This document shows positions 42,076 to 51,052 of a stretch of DNA of 64,000 bases, piece after piece (the stretch's first letter is position 1; each line of letters opens with the position of its first letter). Position numbers and translations under genes: made by a program. The stretch comes from Soonwooa sp032078105 (lineage in GTDB: Bacteria; Bacteroidota; Bacteroidia; Flavobacteriales; Weeksellaceae), in contig JBJZOS010000011.1 of NCBI GenBank assembly GCA_046269235.1, positions 13,019-77,018 of the forward strand, read 5' to 3'. The notes under the pieces were generated by a model. That model was given only the letters and a program-made list of their open reading frames with translations, ran no database searches and was not told where the DNA came from.

Positions 42076-44190
42076 TTAAAAGAAGAATGACACTAGAATA
42101 TCGATGATTTTAATCCCAATAAACGGGACGATAATACCACCAAGTCCGTAGATAAATAGATTTCTTCTTAATAAAGCCGAAGCTCCGATTGGTTTGTATG
42201 CAACACCTTTCAACGCCAACGGAATTAAAATCGGGATAATAATCGCATTGAAAATAATTGCAGAAAGAATAGCTGACTCTGGCGAATGCAATCGCATGAT
42301 ATTAAGTCCTTGCAAAGCTGGAATTGCCGCAATAAAAAGCGCTGGAATAATGGCAAAATACTTCGCTACATCATTCGCAATACTAAATGTGGTCAGAGTT
42401 CCACGCGTCATCAAAAGCTGTTTTCCAATTTCTACAATCTCGATCAACTTCGTTGGATCGTTATCCAAATCCACCATGTTTCCAGCTTCTTTGGCTGCTT
42501 GCGTTCCACTGTTCATCGCGACGCCGACATCAGCTTGTGCCAAGGCTGGTGCATCGTTGGTTCCGTCGCCCATCATCGCTACCAATCTTCCTTCGGATTG
42601 TTCTTTTTTGATGTAGTTCATTTTATCCTCAGGTTTTGCTTCTGCGATAAAGTCATCTACACCAGCCTTCTCTGCAATATATTTCGCAGTTAAAGGATTG
42701 TCACCAGTAACCATCACGGTTTTAATTCCCATTTTGCGAAGTCTTTCGAAACGCTCTTGGATGCCTGGCTTGATAATATCTTGAAGTTCAATAACACCTA
42801 ATACTTTCTCATTTTCTGCCAAAACTAAAGGCGTTCCACCGTTGGTCGAGATTCGGGTTACTTCTTCAGCAATCTCTTTAGGAACTATATTTCCAGCTTT
42901 TTCCACTAAATTTTTAATAGCATCAAAAGCACCTTTTCTAATTCTTTGATTTTCGAAATCCAATCCAGAACTTCTCGTCTCAGCCGTGAATTTTATAAAT
43001 TGAATTTTAGACAAGGCATAATTCAACATTGTTCCGCGGTTGTTATACGCGATTTTCTCGCTGTCCGTTGTCCATTGTCCTTCGTCCTGTTGTGCTGCCA
43101 ACTCCACAATCGACTTACCTTCTGGCGTTTCGTCCGTTAATGAACTTAAAGCGATAACATTTAGAAAATGTTGACTTTCTACTCCTTGTGCTGCAAAAAA
43201 GTTAGTCGCTTTACGATTTCCGATCGTGATCGTTCCGGTTTTATCCAAAAGTAAAACATCGATATCACCAGCCGTTTCCACAGCTTTACCACTTTTAGTA
43301 ATCACATTGGCACGCAAAGCTCTGTCCATCCCCGCAATCCCAATCGCAGAAAGCAATCCTCCAATCGTTGTCGGAATAAGACAAACAAATAATGAGATAA
43401 ATGCTGCAATCGTAATTGGCGCTTGTGCGTAATCTGCAAAAGGTTTTAGCGTCACTGTAACGATGATAAACACTAATGTAAAGCCAGCCAATAAGATTGT
43501 TAAAGCAATTTCGTTAGGTGTTTTTTGACGTGCTGCACCTTCTACCAATGCAATCATTTTGTCCAAAAAACTTTCGCCTTGTTCGGTTGTTGCAACCACT
43601 TTAATTTGGTCAGACAAAACTTTAGTTCCGCCAGTCACACTACTTTTGTCACCACCAGCTTCACGAATGACAGGCGCACTTTCACCAGTAATCGCACTTT
43701 CGTCAATAGTTGCCAAACCTTCGATAATTTCGCCATCTGCAGGAATAATATCGCCTGCTTCGCAAAGGAAAATATCGCCTTTCTTTAAAGTTGATGAGTT
43801 GATAACCGTAATCGGATATTGGTCAGATTTTTCACGAGAAAACTCGCCGTTTCCGATATTCAGTTTTTTTGCAGGCGTTTCTTCTCTTGTTTTTCTAAGA
43901 CTATCCGCTTGTGCTTTTCCTCGTGCTTCTGCGATAGCTTCAGCAAAATTTGCAAAAAGCAAAGTCACAAATAAGATTAAAAAAACTGCAAAATTGTATG
44001 CAAAACTGCCTTGTGATTTTTCGCCAAGTAATGTCCAAATACTAACGCAAAGCATAATAACTGTCCCTATTTCTACCAAAAACATAATTGGATTACGGAA
44101 CATTGTTTTAGGGTTTAGTTTCACAAAAGATTCTGCGAGTGCTGTTTGCACCATATCTTTTTGAAACAATGATTTATTTTGAGATTTCAT
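42076..44190 (-). CDS. kdpB: Potassium-transporting P-type ATPase subunit B
   Basis: 704 residues. Catalytic subunit that couples ATP hydrolysis to K+ uptake. Motifs: actuator TGES (168-171), phosphorylation Asp316 in LLLDKTGTITIG, nucleotide-binding domain, MVTGDNPLTAKYIAEKAGVD, and the hinge MMGDGTNDAPALAQADVGVA. Seven membrane helices. It is 13 bp after kdpA. Length slightly above the E. coli protein (682). Complete and expected to be active. Confidence 0.97.
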   Translation of the reverse strand: MKSQNKSLFQKDMVQTALAESFVKLNPKTMFRNPIMFLVEIGTVIMLCVSIWTLLGEKSQGSFAYNFAVFLILFVTLLFANFAEAIAEARGKAQADSLRKTREETPAKKLNIGNGEFSREKSDQYPITVINSSTLKKGDIFLCEAGDIIPADGEIIEGLATIDESAITGESAPVIREAGGDKSSVTGGTKVLSDQIKVVATTEQGESFLDKMIALVEGAARQKTPNEIALTILLAGFTLVFIIVTVTLKPFADYAQAPITIAAFISLFVCLIPTTIGGLLSAIGIAGMDRALRANVITKSGKAVETAGDIDVLLLDKTGTITIGNRKATNFFAAQGVESQHFLNVIALSSLTDETPEGKSIVELAAQQDEGQWTTDSEKIAYNNRGTMLNYALSKIQFIKFTAETRSSGLDFENQRIRKGAFDAIKNLVEKAGNIVPKEIAEEVTRISTNGGTPLVLAENEKVLGVIELQDIIKPGIQERFERLRKMGIKTVMVTGDNPLTAKYIAEKAGVDDFIAEAKPEDKMNYIKKEQSEGRLVAMMGDGTNDAPALAQADVGVAMNSGTQAAKEAGNMVDLDNDPTKLIEIVEIGKQLLMTRGTLTTFSIANDVAKYFAIIPALFIAAIPALQGLNIMRLHSPESAILSAIIFNAIIIPILIPLALKGVAYKPIGASALLRRNLFIYGLGGIIVPFIGIKIIDILVSFFF

Positions 44191-44203
44191 TTTCTGTTAA
44201 AAT

Positions 44204-45892
44204 TTATTTTATAGAAAAATATTCAGCGATTGGTCCCAAGGCAAGTGATGGGAAAAATGCAAGTGCTGCAATGATGATGATAACGGCAAAAACCATTAAT
44301 CCAAAAGTTGTGGTGTCGGTTTTTAAAGTACCTGCACTTTCTGGGATAAAGCGTTTCTCAGCCAATAATCCAGCGATGGCAACAGGACCGATAATTGGAA
44401 GATAACGGCTAAGGATTAATACAAATCCTGTCGAGATATTCCACCAAGGCGTGTTATCACCAAGTCCTTCGAAACCACTTCCGTTATTAGCTGATGCGGA
44501 AGTAAATTCGTACAACATTTCGCTAAATCCGTGGAAACCTGGATTATTAAGCGTTGCTGCGCCTTCACTTGGCATTGCCGCTGTTAAGGCTGTACCAACA
44601 AGAATTAAGAAAGGATGTAAAAGTGCTATCATCATAGCGATTTTCATTTCGCGCGCTTCAATTTTTTTACCCAAAAATTCAGGAGTTCTACCCACCATTA
44701 ATCCGCTGATGAAAACTGCCAAAATAATAAAGACAAAAAAGTTAAGAATACCAACGCCAACACCACCGTAGAAAGCATTAATCATCATTGCCAACAACTC
44801 ATTCATCCCAGATAAAGGCATCGAACTGTCTTGCATTGCATTAATAGATCCTGTCGAGATAACTGTCGTTACAATACTCCAGAAGCCTGATGCCGCCGCA
44901 CCAATTCGGGCTTCTTTACCTTCCATCGCACCCAGTGCATTATCAATCCCCATGGACGAAATCATTGGATTACCATTCATCTCCATAATGATATTTGGTA
45001 CAGCTAATGCAAGAAAACCAACAGTCATTACACCATAGATCATCCAAGACAATTTTCGACGTTTAATAAAGAATCCAAAAGCGAAAACCATTGCCACAGG
45101 AATTATGAACTGCGCAATCATCTCCGTCATATTACTTATATAAGTTGGGTTTTCTAAAGGATGAATACTATTAACTCCGAAAAATCCTCCACCATTGGTT
45201 CCTAAATGTTTAATAGCGATAAAAGCTGCAGCAGGACCACGAGAAACTTCGACTTTATCACCTTGGAAATTGACAATTGCGTCTTTACCTTCAAAAGTCA
45301 TTGGTGTACCTTGGAAAGCCAAAATACTTGCAACAACTATAGACATTGGTAAAAGAATACGTGTACAAGATTTCACAAAGAAGTTGTAAAAATTACCGAG
45401 TTGCGTTGTTGTTTTGTCTCTGAATGCGCGGAAAACAACTGCAGCAGCAGCCATACCAACACCCGCACTTACGAATTGTAAAAACATCAACCACATTTGT
45501 CCCAAATACGACATGCCCGTTTCTCCAGAATAATGCTGAAGATTACAGTTAACCATGAAAGAGATAATTGTATTAAATGCTAAATCTGCAGACATGCTAG
45601 GATTATGATCAGGATTAAGAGGCAAGCTACCTTGTGTCATCAAAATAACCATACCTAATAGAAACCAAACCAAATTGATTGTTATTAAGGCTTGAAGGTG
45701 TTTTTGCCACGTCATTTCTGCATTAGGATTAACACCTGCAACTTTAAAAATTAGTTTTTCTAGTGGACCGAAAATCCGATTTCCACTTTTACTTTCTCCG
45801 CCATATACTCTGGCAATGTACTTCCCTAGTGGAAAAGCCAGCAGCATTGTTAGCGTAAACATGGCTATAACGCCTAGTATTTCTGTATTCAT
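44204..45892 (-). CDS. kdpA: Potassium-transporting ATPase subunit A
   Basis: 562-residue, ten-helix membrane subunit of the superfamily of K+ transporters, which holds the selectivity filter. Recognisable filter loops: VNCNLQHYSGE, HLGTNGGGFFGVNSIHPLEN, and SASANNGSGFEGLG. The start MNTEILGVIAMFTLTMLLAF places the first helix at the N terminus as usual. It precedes kdpB by 13 bp and is preceded by small membrane-peptide genes including kdpF. Confidence 0.97.
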   Translation of the reverse strand: MNTEILGVIAMFTLTMLLAFPLGKYIARVYGGESKSGNRIFGPLEKLIFKVAGVNPNAEMTWQKHLQALITINLVWFLLGMVILMTQGSLPLNPDHNPSMSADLAFNTIISFMVNCNLQHYSGETGMSYLGQMWLMFLQFVSAGVGMAAAAVVFRAFRDKTTTQLGNFYNFFVKSCTRILLPMSIVVASILAFQGTPMTFEGKDAIVNFQGDKVEVSRGPAAAFIAIKHLGTNGGGFFGVNSIHPLENPTYISNMTEMIAQFIIPVAMVFAFGFFIKRRKLSWMIYGVMTVGFLALAVPNIIMEMNGNPMISSMGIDNALGAMEGKEARIGAAASGFWSIVTTVISTGSINAMQDSSMPLSGMNELLAMMINAFYGGVGVGILNFFVFIILAVFISGLMVGRTPEFLGKKIEAREMKIAMMIALLHPFLILVGTALTAAMPSEGAATLNNPGFHGFSEMLYEFTSASANNGSGFEGLGDNTPWWNISTGFVLILSRYLPIIGPVAIAGLLAEKRFIPESAGTLKTDTTTFGLMVFAVIIIIAALAFFPSLALGPIAEYFSIK

Positions 45893-45919
45893 TTCTGAAA
45901 AAAATATTTTATAGAATTA

Positions 45920-46030
45920 TTAAATCTGCTTTAGCCGAATCAAAGCCAAGTATATTATGGCAACAACAAATGCCCACATCATTAATACAATAAAAAAATT
46001 GTGAATTTGCTTTTTGATTTCGGGTTTCAT
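45920..46030 (-). CDS. 36-residue single-helix membrane peptide between kdpF and kdpA
   Basis: ATG 46030 to TAA 45920: a cytosolic basic N terminus (MKPEIKKQIHNFF), one membrane helix (IVLMMWAFVVAIIYLALI) and a basic end (RLKQI). It begins 3 bp after the kdpF stop and ends 27 bp before kdpA, in the same direction. The close spacing, positive-inside charge pattern and hydrophobic core argue for a real gene. A function in KdpFABC stability or gating is inferred only from position. Confidence 0.65.
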   Translation of the reverse strand: MKPEIKKQIHNFFIVLMMWAFVVAIIYLALIRLKQI

Positions 46031-46033
46031 TTT

Positions 46034-46111
46034 TTAGAATTTTTCCGGTTTTAGCAATACATAGATGATGTAGATAAACACCATGATTGCGATAATAAAT
46101 AGTAATGTCAT
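46034..46111 (-). CDS. kdpF: KdpF subunit of the potassium-transporting ATPase
   Basis: 25 residues, MTLLFIIAIMVFIYIIYVLL followed by KPEKF. One membrane helix with the terminal K-P-E-x-F typical of KdpF (E. coli KdpF is 29 residues ending in A-E-A-F). KdpF stabilises the KdpABC complex. Position before kdpA agrees with every known kdpFABC operon. The frame is separate from and unrelated to a longer overlapping open frame. Confidence 0.85.
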   Translation of the reverse strand: MTLLFIIAIMVFIYIIYVLLKPEKF

Positions 46112-46140
46112 TTTGATAAATCTTTAATTTTGATCTGTAA

Positions 46141-46224
46141 TTACATTTTTTCGAAAAAGTCAATGGCTTTATAAAAAATTGCAAAACACATAATCCCTGC
46201 AAGGACTAGAATAATTGTAAGCAT
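46141..46224 (-). CDS. 27-residue single-helix membrane peptide upstream of kdpF
   Basis: ATG 46224 to TAA 46141: MLTIILVLAGIMCFAIFYKA then IDFFEKM. One hydrophobic helix and a short charged tail, the same build as KdpF, in the same direction and 29 bp before it. It resembles a second KdpF-like peptide, but the tail IDFFEKM is not of the K-P-E-x-F kind. No named family is known to me. Confidence 0.6.
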   Translation of the reverse strand: MLTIILVLAGIMCFAIFYKAIDFFEKM

Positions 46225-46239
46225 GAGTGGAAAATTTAA

Positions 46240-46377
46240 TCATGATAAAAATTGAGCGATGGCACATGCGACAAATCCGAAGATTGCAATTCCCAAAACA
46301 ATATGTTTGGGTTTTATACCATAATGATGAAACTGTGTTCGTCTTACTAAATGAATTTTTTGAGCTTTTGTTCTCAT
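46240..46377 (-). CDS. 45-residue basic membrane peptide, first gene of the kdp operon
   Basis: ATG 46377 to TGA 46240. The N-terminal half is strongly basic with several histidines (MRTKAQKIHLVRRTQFHHYG IKPKH), the C-terminal half is one membrane helix (IVLGIAIFGFVACAIAQFLS). It ends 15 bp before the next small gene. The upstream gap carries the only space for an operon promoter, making this the likely first gene of the kdp transcript. The function is unknown. Confidence 0.55.
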   Translation of the reverse strand: MRTKAQKIHLVRRTQFHHYGIKPKHIVLGIAIFGFVACAIAQFLS

Positions 46378-46407
46378 ATGTTTATTTTATTTGTTCGAAA
46401 ACACTAA

Positions 46408-46424
46408 TGCCAAAACATAATCCA
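46408..46424 (-). promoter_or_regulatory. Near-match to a sigma-54 (-24/-12) promoter upstream of the kdp operon
   Basis: On the minus strand TGG (46424-46422), 11 bp, then GCA (46410-46408), preceded by TTTTG. The consensus has ten bases between GG and GC, so the spacing is one off. The GC lies 32 bp before the first small gene. No TAnnTTTG box was found in this gap. Its interest comes from the sigma-54-type regulator encoded next door. Confidence 0.3.
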
Positions 46425-46492
46425 TTTTAGAAATAAAATATTTAAAATATTAATTATCAAAGCATTATCAAATAAAAACTTAATTCCAAACA

Positions 46493-46518
46493 CAAAAAAA
46501 ACCTATCAAAATGATAGG
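46493..46518 (-). terminator. Terminator of the response regulator gene
   Basis: A 7-bp stem (46502-46508 with 46512-46518), AAA loop and eight to nine T's on the minus strand. It separates the regulator gene from the kdp operon. Confidence 0.88.
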
Positions 46519-46543
46519 CTTCTTCTCAAAACGATACTATTTT

Positions 46544-47884
46544 TTAGAGTTGGTACTCTTCTATTTTTCGGTACAAAGTTGCAATTCCGATTTCCATGAG
46601 ACGCGCCGCTTCGGCTTTGTTACCTTTGGTAAATTTCAGAATCTTTTGGATGTGTTGCTTTTCTATATTCGCCATCGAAAACTCAGACAAATCATGATCC
46701 TTAGCAGAAGCCGAATTAACAATAAAATCTAAAGGAAGACTTTCTAACAAAAGCTCGGAACCATCAGTTAAAATGACACTTCGTTCTATAATGTTGCGAA
46801 GTTCGCGAATGTTGCCCTTCCAGTTATGTTTTTGCAAAGCCTCCAAATATTCTGACGAAATCGACCTAATATGTTTGGAAGATTTAATGGAAAATTTAGA
46901 TAAGAAAAACTGTGCTAATGCAGGAATATCAGCAACTCGATCGCGCAAAGAAGGCAACAAAATTTGGAAAACCGCAATCCTGTAAAACAAATCTTCTCGG
47001 AAATTAGAAGCGTCAATTTCTTGTTGTAAGTTGCGGTTGGTTGCGGCAATAATCCGCACATTGACTTTTATAGGTTTGGTATCGCCGACTTTCAAAAACT
47101 CGCCAGATTCTAGAACTCGTAATAATTTGGCTTGTAAATCGAGTGGCATTTCACCAATCTCATCAAGGAAAACCGTACCGTTATTCGCTTCTTCAAAAAT
47201 GCCTTTTGCATCTTTAACAGCGCCAGTAAAAGCGCCAGCTTTGTGTCCAAACAATTCATTTTCTAAAAGCTCTTTACTAAAAGCCGAACAATTGACCGCA
47301 ATAAAATTCTGCTTGCTCCGTAAACTTGCATTATGAATGGCTTGTGCGAAAACTTCTTTTCCCGTTCCGGTTTCGCCAGTCAATAAAACCGTTGCGTCCG
47401 TTGTTGCAACTTTCTTTGCTGAATCTATTGCCAACTTCAGCGACTTCGATTCTCCAACAATACTGTCAAATGATTGTTGATCTCCTAATTGTTTTTCAAG
47501 CTGAAGAATGCGACGATTAAGCTTTACTTTTTCGGCAGCTTTGTAAACCAACGGAATAATCTTGTTATTGTCATCGCCTTTAGTAATATAGTCGAAAGCA
47601 CCATTTTTAATCGCTTGGACGCCGTCTGGTATGTTTCCAAAAGCAGTCAGCAAAATAACTTCGGTCGCTGGATATTGCTTTTTCACCCATTTGGAAAAAT
47701 CGACACCGCTGCCATCTGGCAATTTGACGTCGCAGACTACAACATCAATATCTTCCAGTTCTAAACGCTTGGTGGCTGCTTTCAGATTAGAAACCGTTAT
47801 AACATCAAAATCTTCAAGACCCAAAATTCGGGCTAATAAGGTTCTAATTTTTTCTTCGTCGTCTATGATAAGTACTGCTGCCAT
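46544..47884 (-). CDS. Sigma-54-dependent (NtrC-type) response regulator, kdp-linked
   Basis: 446 residues from ATG 47884 (MAAVLIIDDEEKIRTLLARI); upstream in-frame starts would add a hydrophobic, non-receiver extension. Receiver domain 1-120 with phospho-acceptor Asp52 (VVVCDVKLPDG); AAA+ domain with Walker A GETGTGKE, the sigma-54 contact loop GAFTGA, Walker B TVFLDEIGEMP and the arginine-finger region; C-terminal Fis-type helix-turn-helix (GNKAEAARLMEIGIATLYRK). It sits directly before the kdp operon, same strand, with its own terminator. Classical KdpE is an OmpR-type regulator, so this is a different solution to the same task. Confidence 0.92.
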   Translation of the reverse strand: MAAVLIIDDEEKIRTLLARILGLEDFDVITVSNLKAATKRLELEDIDVVVCDVKLPDGSGVDFSKWVKKQYPATEVILLTAFGNIPDGVQAIKNGAFDYITKGDDNNKIIPLVYKAAEKVKLNRRILQLEKQLGDQQSFDSIVGESKSLKLAIDSAKKVATTDATVLLTGETGTGKEVFAQAIHNASLRSKQNFIAVNCSAFSKELLENELFGHKAGAFTGAVKDAKGIFEEANNGTVFLDEIGEMPLDLQAKLLRVLESGEFLKVGDTKPIKVNVRIIAATNRNLQQEIDASNFREDLFYRIAVFQILLPSLRDRVADIPALAQFFLSKFSIKSSKHIRSISSEYLEALQKHNWKGNIRELRNIIERSVILTDGSELLLESLPLDFIVNSASAKDHDLSEFSMANIEKQHIQKILKFTKGNKAEAARLMEIGIATLYRKIEEYQL

Positions 47885-47995
47885 TGATAAAATAAAACAC
47901 AAAGGTAAAAGAATAAAATTTGATTTTTTTGCTATTTTTAAATATAGAGTTTGCAATCCCCAAAACCAATCTTAACGCACAATATTTAACAATTA

Positions 47996-50900
47996 TTATT
48001 TTTCAAACCTCTGTCTTGGTAAGCCAATTTCGTGCTGTTGTGGGTATGGTTTTCGGTGCGTCATGCTCACATCTTCTTTCATTAGTTTGTGGACGTCGTA
48101 CTGCTTTTCTTTGTCATAAGCGTAACGAGGATCGGGGATCATCGGCATTTTTGCCATTTTGTGAATGGTGATGGTAGGAAAATGAAAATCGACTTCTACA
48201 GTCCCCAAAAGTAAATAACAACCGCCACCTTGAAAATCGTATTCTTTTAAACTATCAGGAAAATGTGCCGTGTCGAAATAATCGCCATTGACGTCAATCC
48301 AAGTTCCGAAATACATCGTTCCTTTCTTTGTGGGAACATGTTTTCTCGAAATCAGATACGCCAACATTCGCACTTGTTTTTTATGATTTTGAAGTAAATC
48401 TTTCACAAGAACATCACCTCGAAATTTGGTTTGCAACAAGTCGAAAGGCGTGCAAGAAACGGTAAAACCAATCAATTCTAACTCATCAAAAGCATCTTCA
48501 AAAGCATCTCTTTTCAGTTGCGGAAGACGATATTCTTGAATAGGTTCTTCAATAAGCATCAAACCTCTATTTTCTGGTTTAAAATTGACTAAAAGCAATC
48601 TCGCTTCGACGAGCAATTCATTTTTTTGTTTTCCTGTAAATCTGAATGCATCAATAAAAATAAGGATTTGTATGGTTTCTAAACCCACAGGAATTCGACG
48701 AATAAAATCGTGTAAGGATTTGAAATTTCCATTTTTACGACGTTCTTCAGCAATTCCATGCGCAATTTTAGACTCTAACCCATCCAAAAGCATAAAACCT
48801 AAATAAATTTCTTTATCTTTCAATATCGTTTGAAAACAACTTGTATTAACACAAGGATTTCTAATGATTCCGCCCGACATTTTGGCCTCGTGAACATACA
48901 CTTCGGTACGGTAAAAACCACCTTGATTATTAATCACCGAAACCATAAATTCTAGCGGAAAATAAACTTTTAGATACAAACTTTGGTAGCTTTCCACAGC
49001 ATACGACGCGGAATGCGCCTTGCAAAACGAGTAACCCGCAAAAGATTCTATCTGCCGATAGGCTTCAGCAGTCAGTTTTTCGGAATGTCCTTTTTCTTTA
49101 CAAGATCTGAAGAAATTGTTTTTAACTTCTTGAAGTTTCTGGAGAGAACGGCTTTTTCCGCTCATCGCTCTTCGTAGAATATCGCCATCCGCCAAAGTTA
49201 AACCTCCAAAATACTGTGCAATTTTAATCACATCTTCCTGATAGACCATGATTCCGTAGGTTTCCTTTAGATGCTTTTCGAATTCGGGATGAAAAAACTC
49301 GAATTGCTCGGGATTGTTATGTCTAAAAATATACTCGCGCATCATGCCACTTTGTGCCACACCAGGACGAATAATCGACGATGCCGCAACCAGAACCTTA
49401 TAATTATTGCACTTTAAACGGCGAAGCAAACCACGCATCGCAGGAGATTCTATGTAAAAACAGCCGATGGTTCTTCCAATTTCTAAATATTGGTTGGTCT
49501 TTGCTTCATCTTTAGATAAACTCGTGTCGCGGATATCAACGTCGATTCCACGTGTTTCTTTAATGAGTTTCACCGTGTCGTTAATTGTTCCCAAACCGCG
49601 TTGCGACAAGATATCGAGTTTTTCCAACTTAATTTCTTCGGCAACATTCATATCAAACTGAACAATCGGAAAACCTTTCGGAGGCATTTCTAAAGCGGAA
49701 AAATTGGTAATCGGCTCTTCGGAAATCAAAATGCCACAAGCGTGCATACTGCGCTGATTGGGGAATTTTTCCAGCAATAATCCATATTTATGAACCATTT
49801 TTACCACATCATTTTTATCATGTGTAGCCATTGGATTTTTCGCCAATATATCGAGCTCTTCTTTGGGCAAACCAAATGCCTTCCCTACTTCCCGAAAAAT
49901 CGAGCGGTATTTAAACTCTACATTCGTTCCGCAAAAAGCTACGTGATCGCGACCATAACGATCGAAAATATATTCCAAAATCGTATCTCGATCTTGCCAA
50001 CTCCAATCGATATCAAAATCGGGCGGAGATTTTCGGTTTAAATTTAAAAAACGCTCAAAATACAAATCCAACTCTAGCGGACAAATATCGGTGATTCCCA
50101 AACAATAACTGACGATAGAATTGGCGCCACTTCCACGTCCAACATGCATAAAACCCATCTTGTTACTATACTGAATAATATCCCAAGTGATGAGGAAATA
50201 AGCGCAAAAATTAAGTTCATCAATAACTTTCAGCTCTTTTTCTACTCTTTTTTGGGCGACTTCGTGGTTCAATCCATATCGTTTTTCTAAACCAGAATAA
50301 GCTAGTTTTTTGAGAAGTTCCACATCTTTTTCTTTTGAAGTGGTGAAACTTTTTTTGTTCTTAACTTTATTAAAATCAAATTCGAAACTGCATTGTTTTA
50401 ATAAATTTTGGGTATTTTGTATTAATTGAGGATGAAATTTAAAATCATCTTTTAACTCTGATAAGGCTTTGAAACGCTCATTGATTTTGCAACAATCCTT
50501 GTCATTGAGTTTTGAAATCAAGGTATTGCGTTCAATCGCTCGCAAAATTTTGTGAAGATTGAATTCTTTTTTCGAACTCACCGTCACAGGCTGCCAAACG
50601 AGCATTTTGTGTTGAAGCTCCTTTAACTCAGGGCGGATTAAAAAATTAAGTTCTTCTTCTCGAATACCAATAAATTCGTTTTCTAAAAGTTTTTGAGGGA
50701 TATTCTGGAAAGGATAAATTACAAAAACCTGTTTAAAATGTGGATTTTGTCTTGGCAAATCGATGTTGTGACAATTATAATCAGTCAGTATTTTATTGAT
50801 TTCGCCAATCCCCGAAAATTCTTTTGCGATGCAGATGTACAACAACTCATTATCTTTTCTTATTTCTACACCAACGATTGGCTTTATATTTTTTTCTTCA

Positions 50901-51052
50901 CATTTTTTCTTGAAATCGTAAATTCCTGTTACGGTATTAATGTCCGTTAACACGACTTCTTTCAAGCCAAAACACGCTGCTTGCTCCACCAAATCATCGA
51001 TGGATAAAGTGCCGTAACGCAGACTGTGATATGAATGACAGTTGATGAACAT
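47996..51052 (-). CDS. DNA polymerase III alpha-subunit-like (DnaE) polymerase, short form
   Basis: 1018 residues, C-family polymerase. The PHP domain at the N terminus (MFINCHSYHSLRYGTLSIDD, VVLTDINTVTG) lacks the metal-binding His of the usual TDHG motif, so it is probably inactive. The polymerase active site has GRGSGANSIVSYCLGIT and P-D-F-D-I-D-W with Asp345, Asp347 and Asp349 (usual PDIDIDF), and the later AHSASYAVESYQSLYLKVYF block. At 1018 residues it is shorter than replicative DnaE1 (about 1160) and close to error-prone DnaE2/ImuC. The DNA polymerase IV gene lies beyond a 1.5-kb decayed stretch. A mutasome role is inferred from this pairing. Confidence 0.85.
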   Translation of the reverse strand: MFINCHSYHSLRYGTLSIDDLVEQAACFGLKEVVLTDINTVTGIYDFKKKCEEKNIKPIVGVEIRKDNELLYICIAKEFSGIGEINKILTDYNCHNIDLPRQNPHFKQVFVIYPFQNIPQKLLENEFIGIREEELNFLIRPELKELQHKMLVWQPVTVSSKKEFNLHKILRAIERNTLISKLNDKDCCKINERFKALSELKDDFKFHPQLIQNTQNLLKQCSFEFDFNKVKNKKSFTTSKEKDVELLKKLAYSGLEKRYGLNHEVAQKRVEKELKVIDELNFCAYFLITWDIIQYSNKMGFMHVGRGSGANSIVSYCLGITDICPLELDLYFERFLNLNRKSPPDFDIDWSWQDRDTILEYIFDRYGRDHVAFCGTNVEFKYRSIFREVGKAFGLPKEELDILAKNPMATHDKNDVVKMVHKYGLLLEKFPNQRSMHACGILISEEPITNFSALEMPPKGFPIVQFDMNVAEEIKLEKLDILSQRGLGTINDTVKLIKETRGIDVDIRDTSLSKDEAKTNQYLEIGRTIGCFYIESPAMRGLLRRLKCNNYKVLVAASSIIRPGVAQSGMMREYIFRHNNPEQFEFFHPEFEKHLKETYGIMVYQEDVIKIAQYFGGLTLADGDILRRAMSGKSRSLQKLQEVKNNFFRSCKEKGHSEKLTAEAYRQIESFAGYSFCKAHSASYAVESYQSLYLKVYFPLEFMVSVINNQGGFYRTEVYVHEAKMSGGIIRNPCVNTSCFQTILKDKEIYLGFMLLDGLESKIAHGIAEERRKNGNFKSLHDFIRRIPVGLETIQILIFIDAFRFTGKQKNELLVEARLLLVNFKPENRGLMLIEEPIQEYRLPQLKRDAFEDAFDELELIGFTVSCTPFDLLQTKFRGDVLVKDLLQNHKKQVRMLAYLISRKHVPTKKGTMYFGTWIDVNGDYFDTAHFPDSLKEYDFQGGGCYLLLGTVEVDFHFPTITIHKMAKMPMIPDPRYAYDKEKQYDVHKLMKEDVSMTHRKPYPQQHEIGLPRQRFEK

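Noticed and set aside
43559..44164. A 201-codon plus-strand frame within kdpB
   Set aside because: Antisense to a fully conserved P-type ATPase sequence.
45909..46202. A 97-codon minus-strand open frame across the region before kdpA
   Set aside because: It is in a different phase from kdpF and the other small genes, lacks a hydrophobic or domain pattern, and would displace the well-recognised KdpF sequence.
46227..46430. A plus-strand frame of 67 codons opposite the small kdp genes
   Set aside because: No recognisable pattern, no ribosome site or promoter; antisense to better supported small genes.
47885..47956. Upstream extension of the response regulator
   Set aside because: It adds a hydrophobic stretch before the receiver domain that begins canonically at MAAVLIIDDEE.
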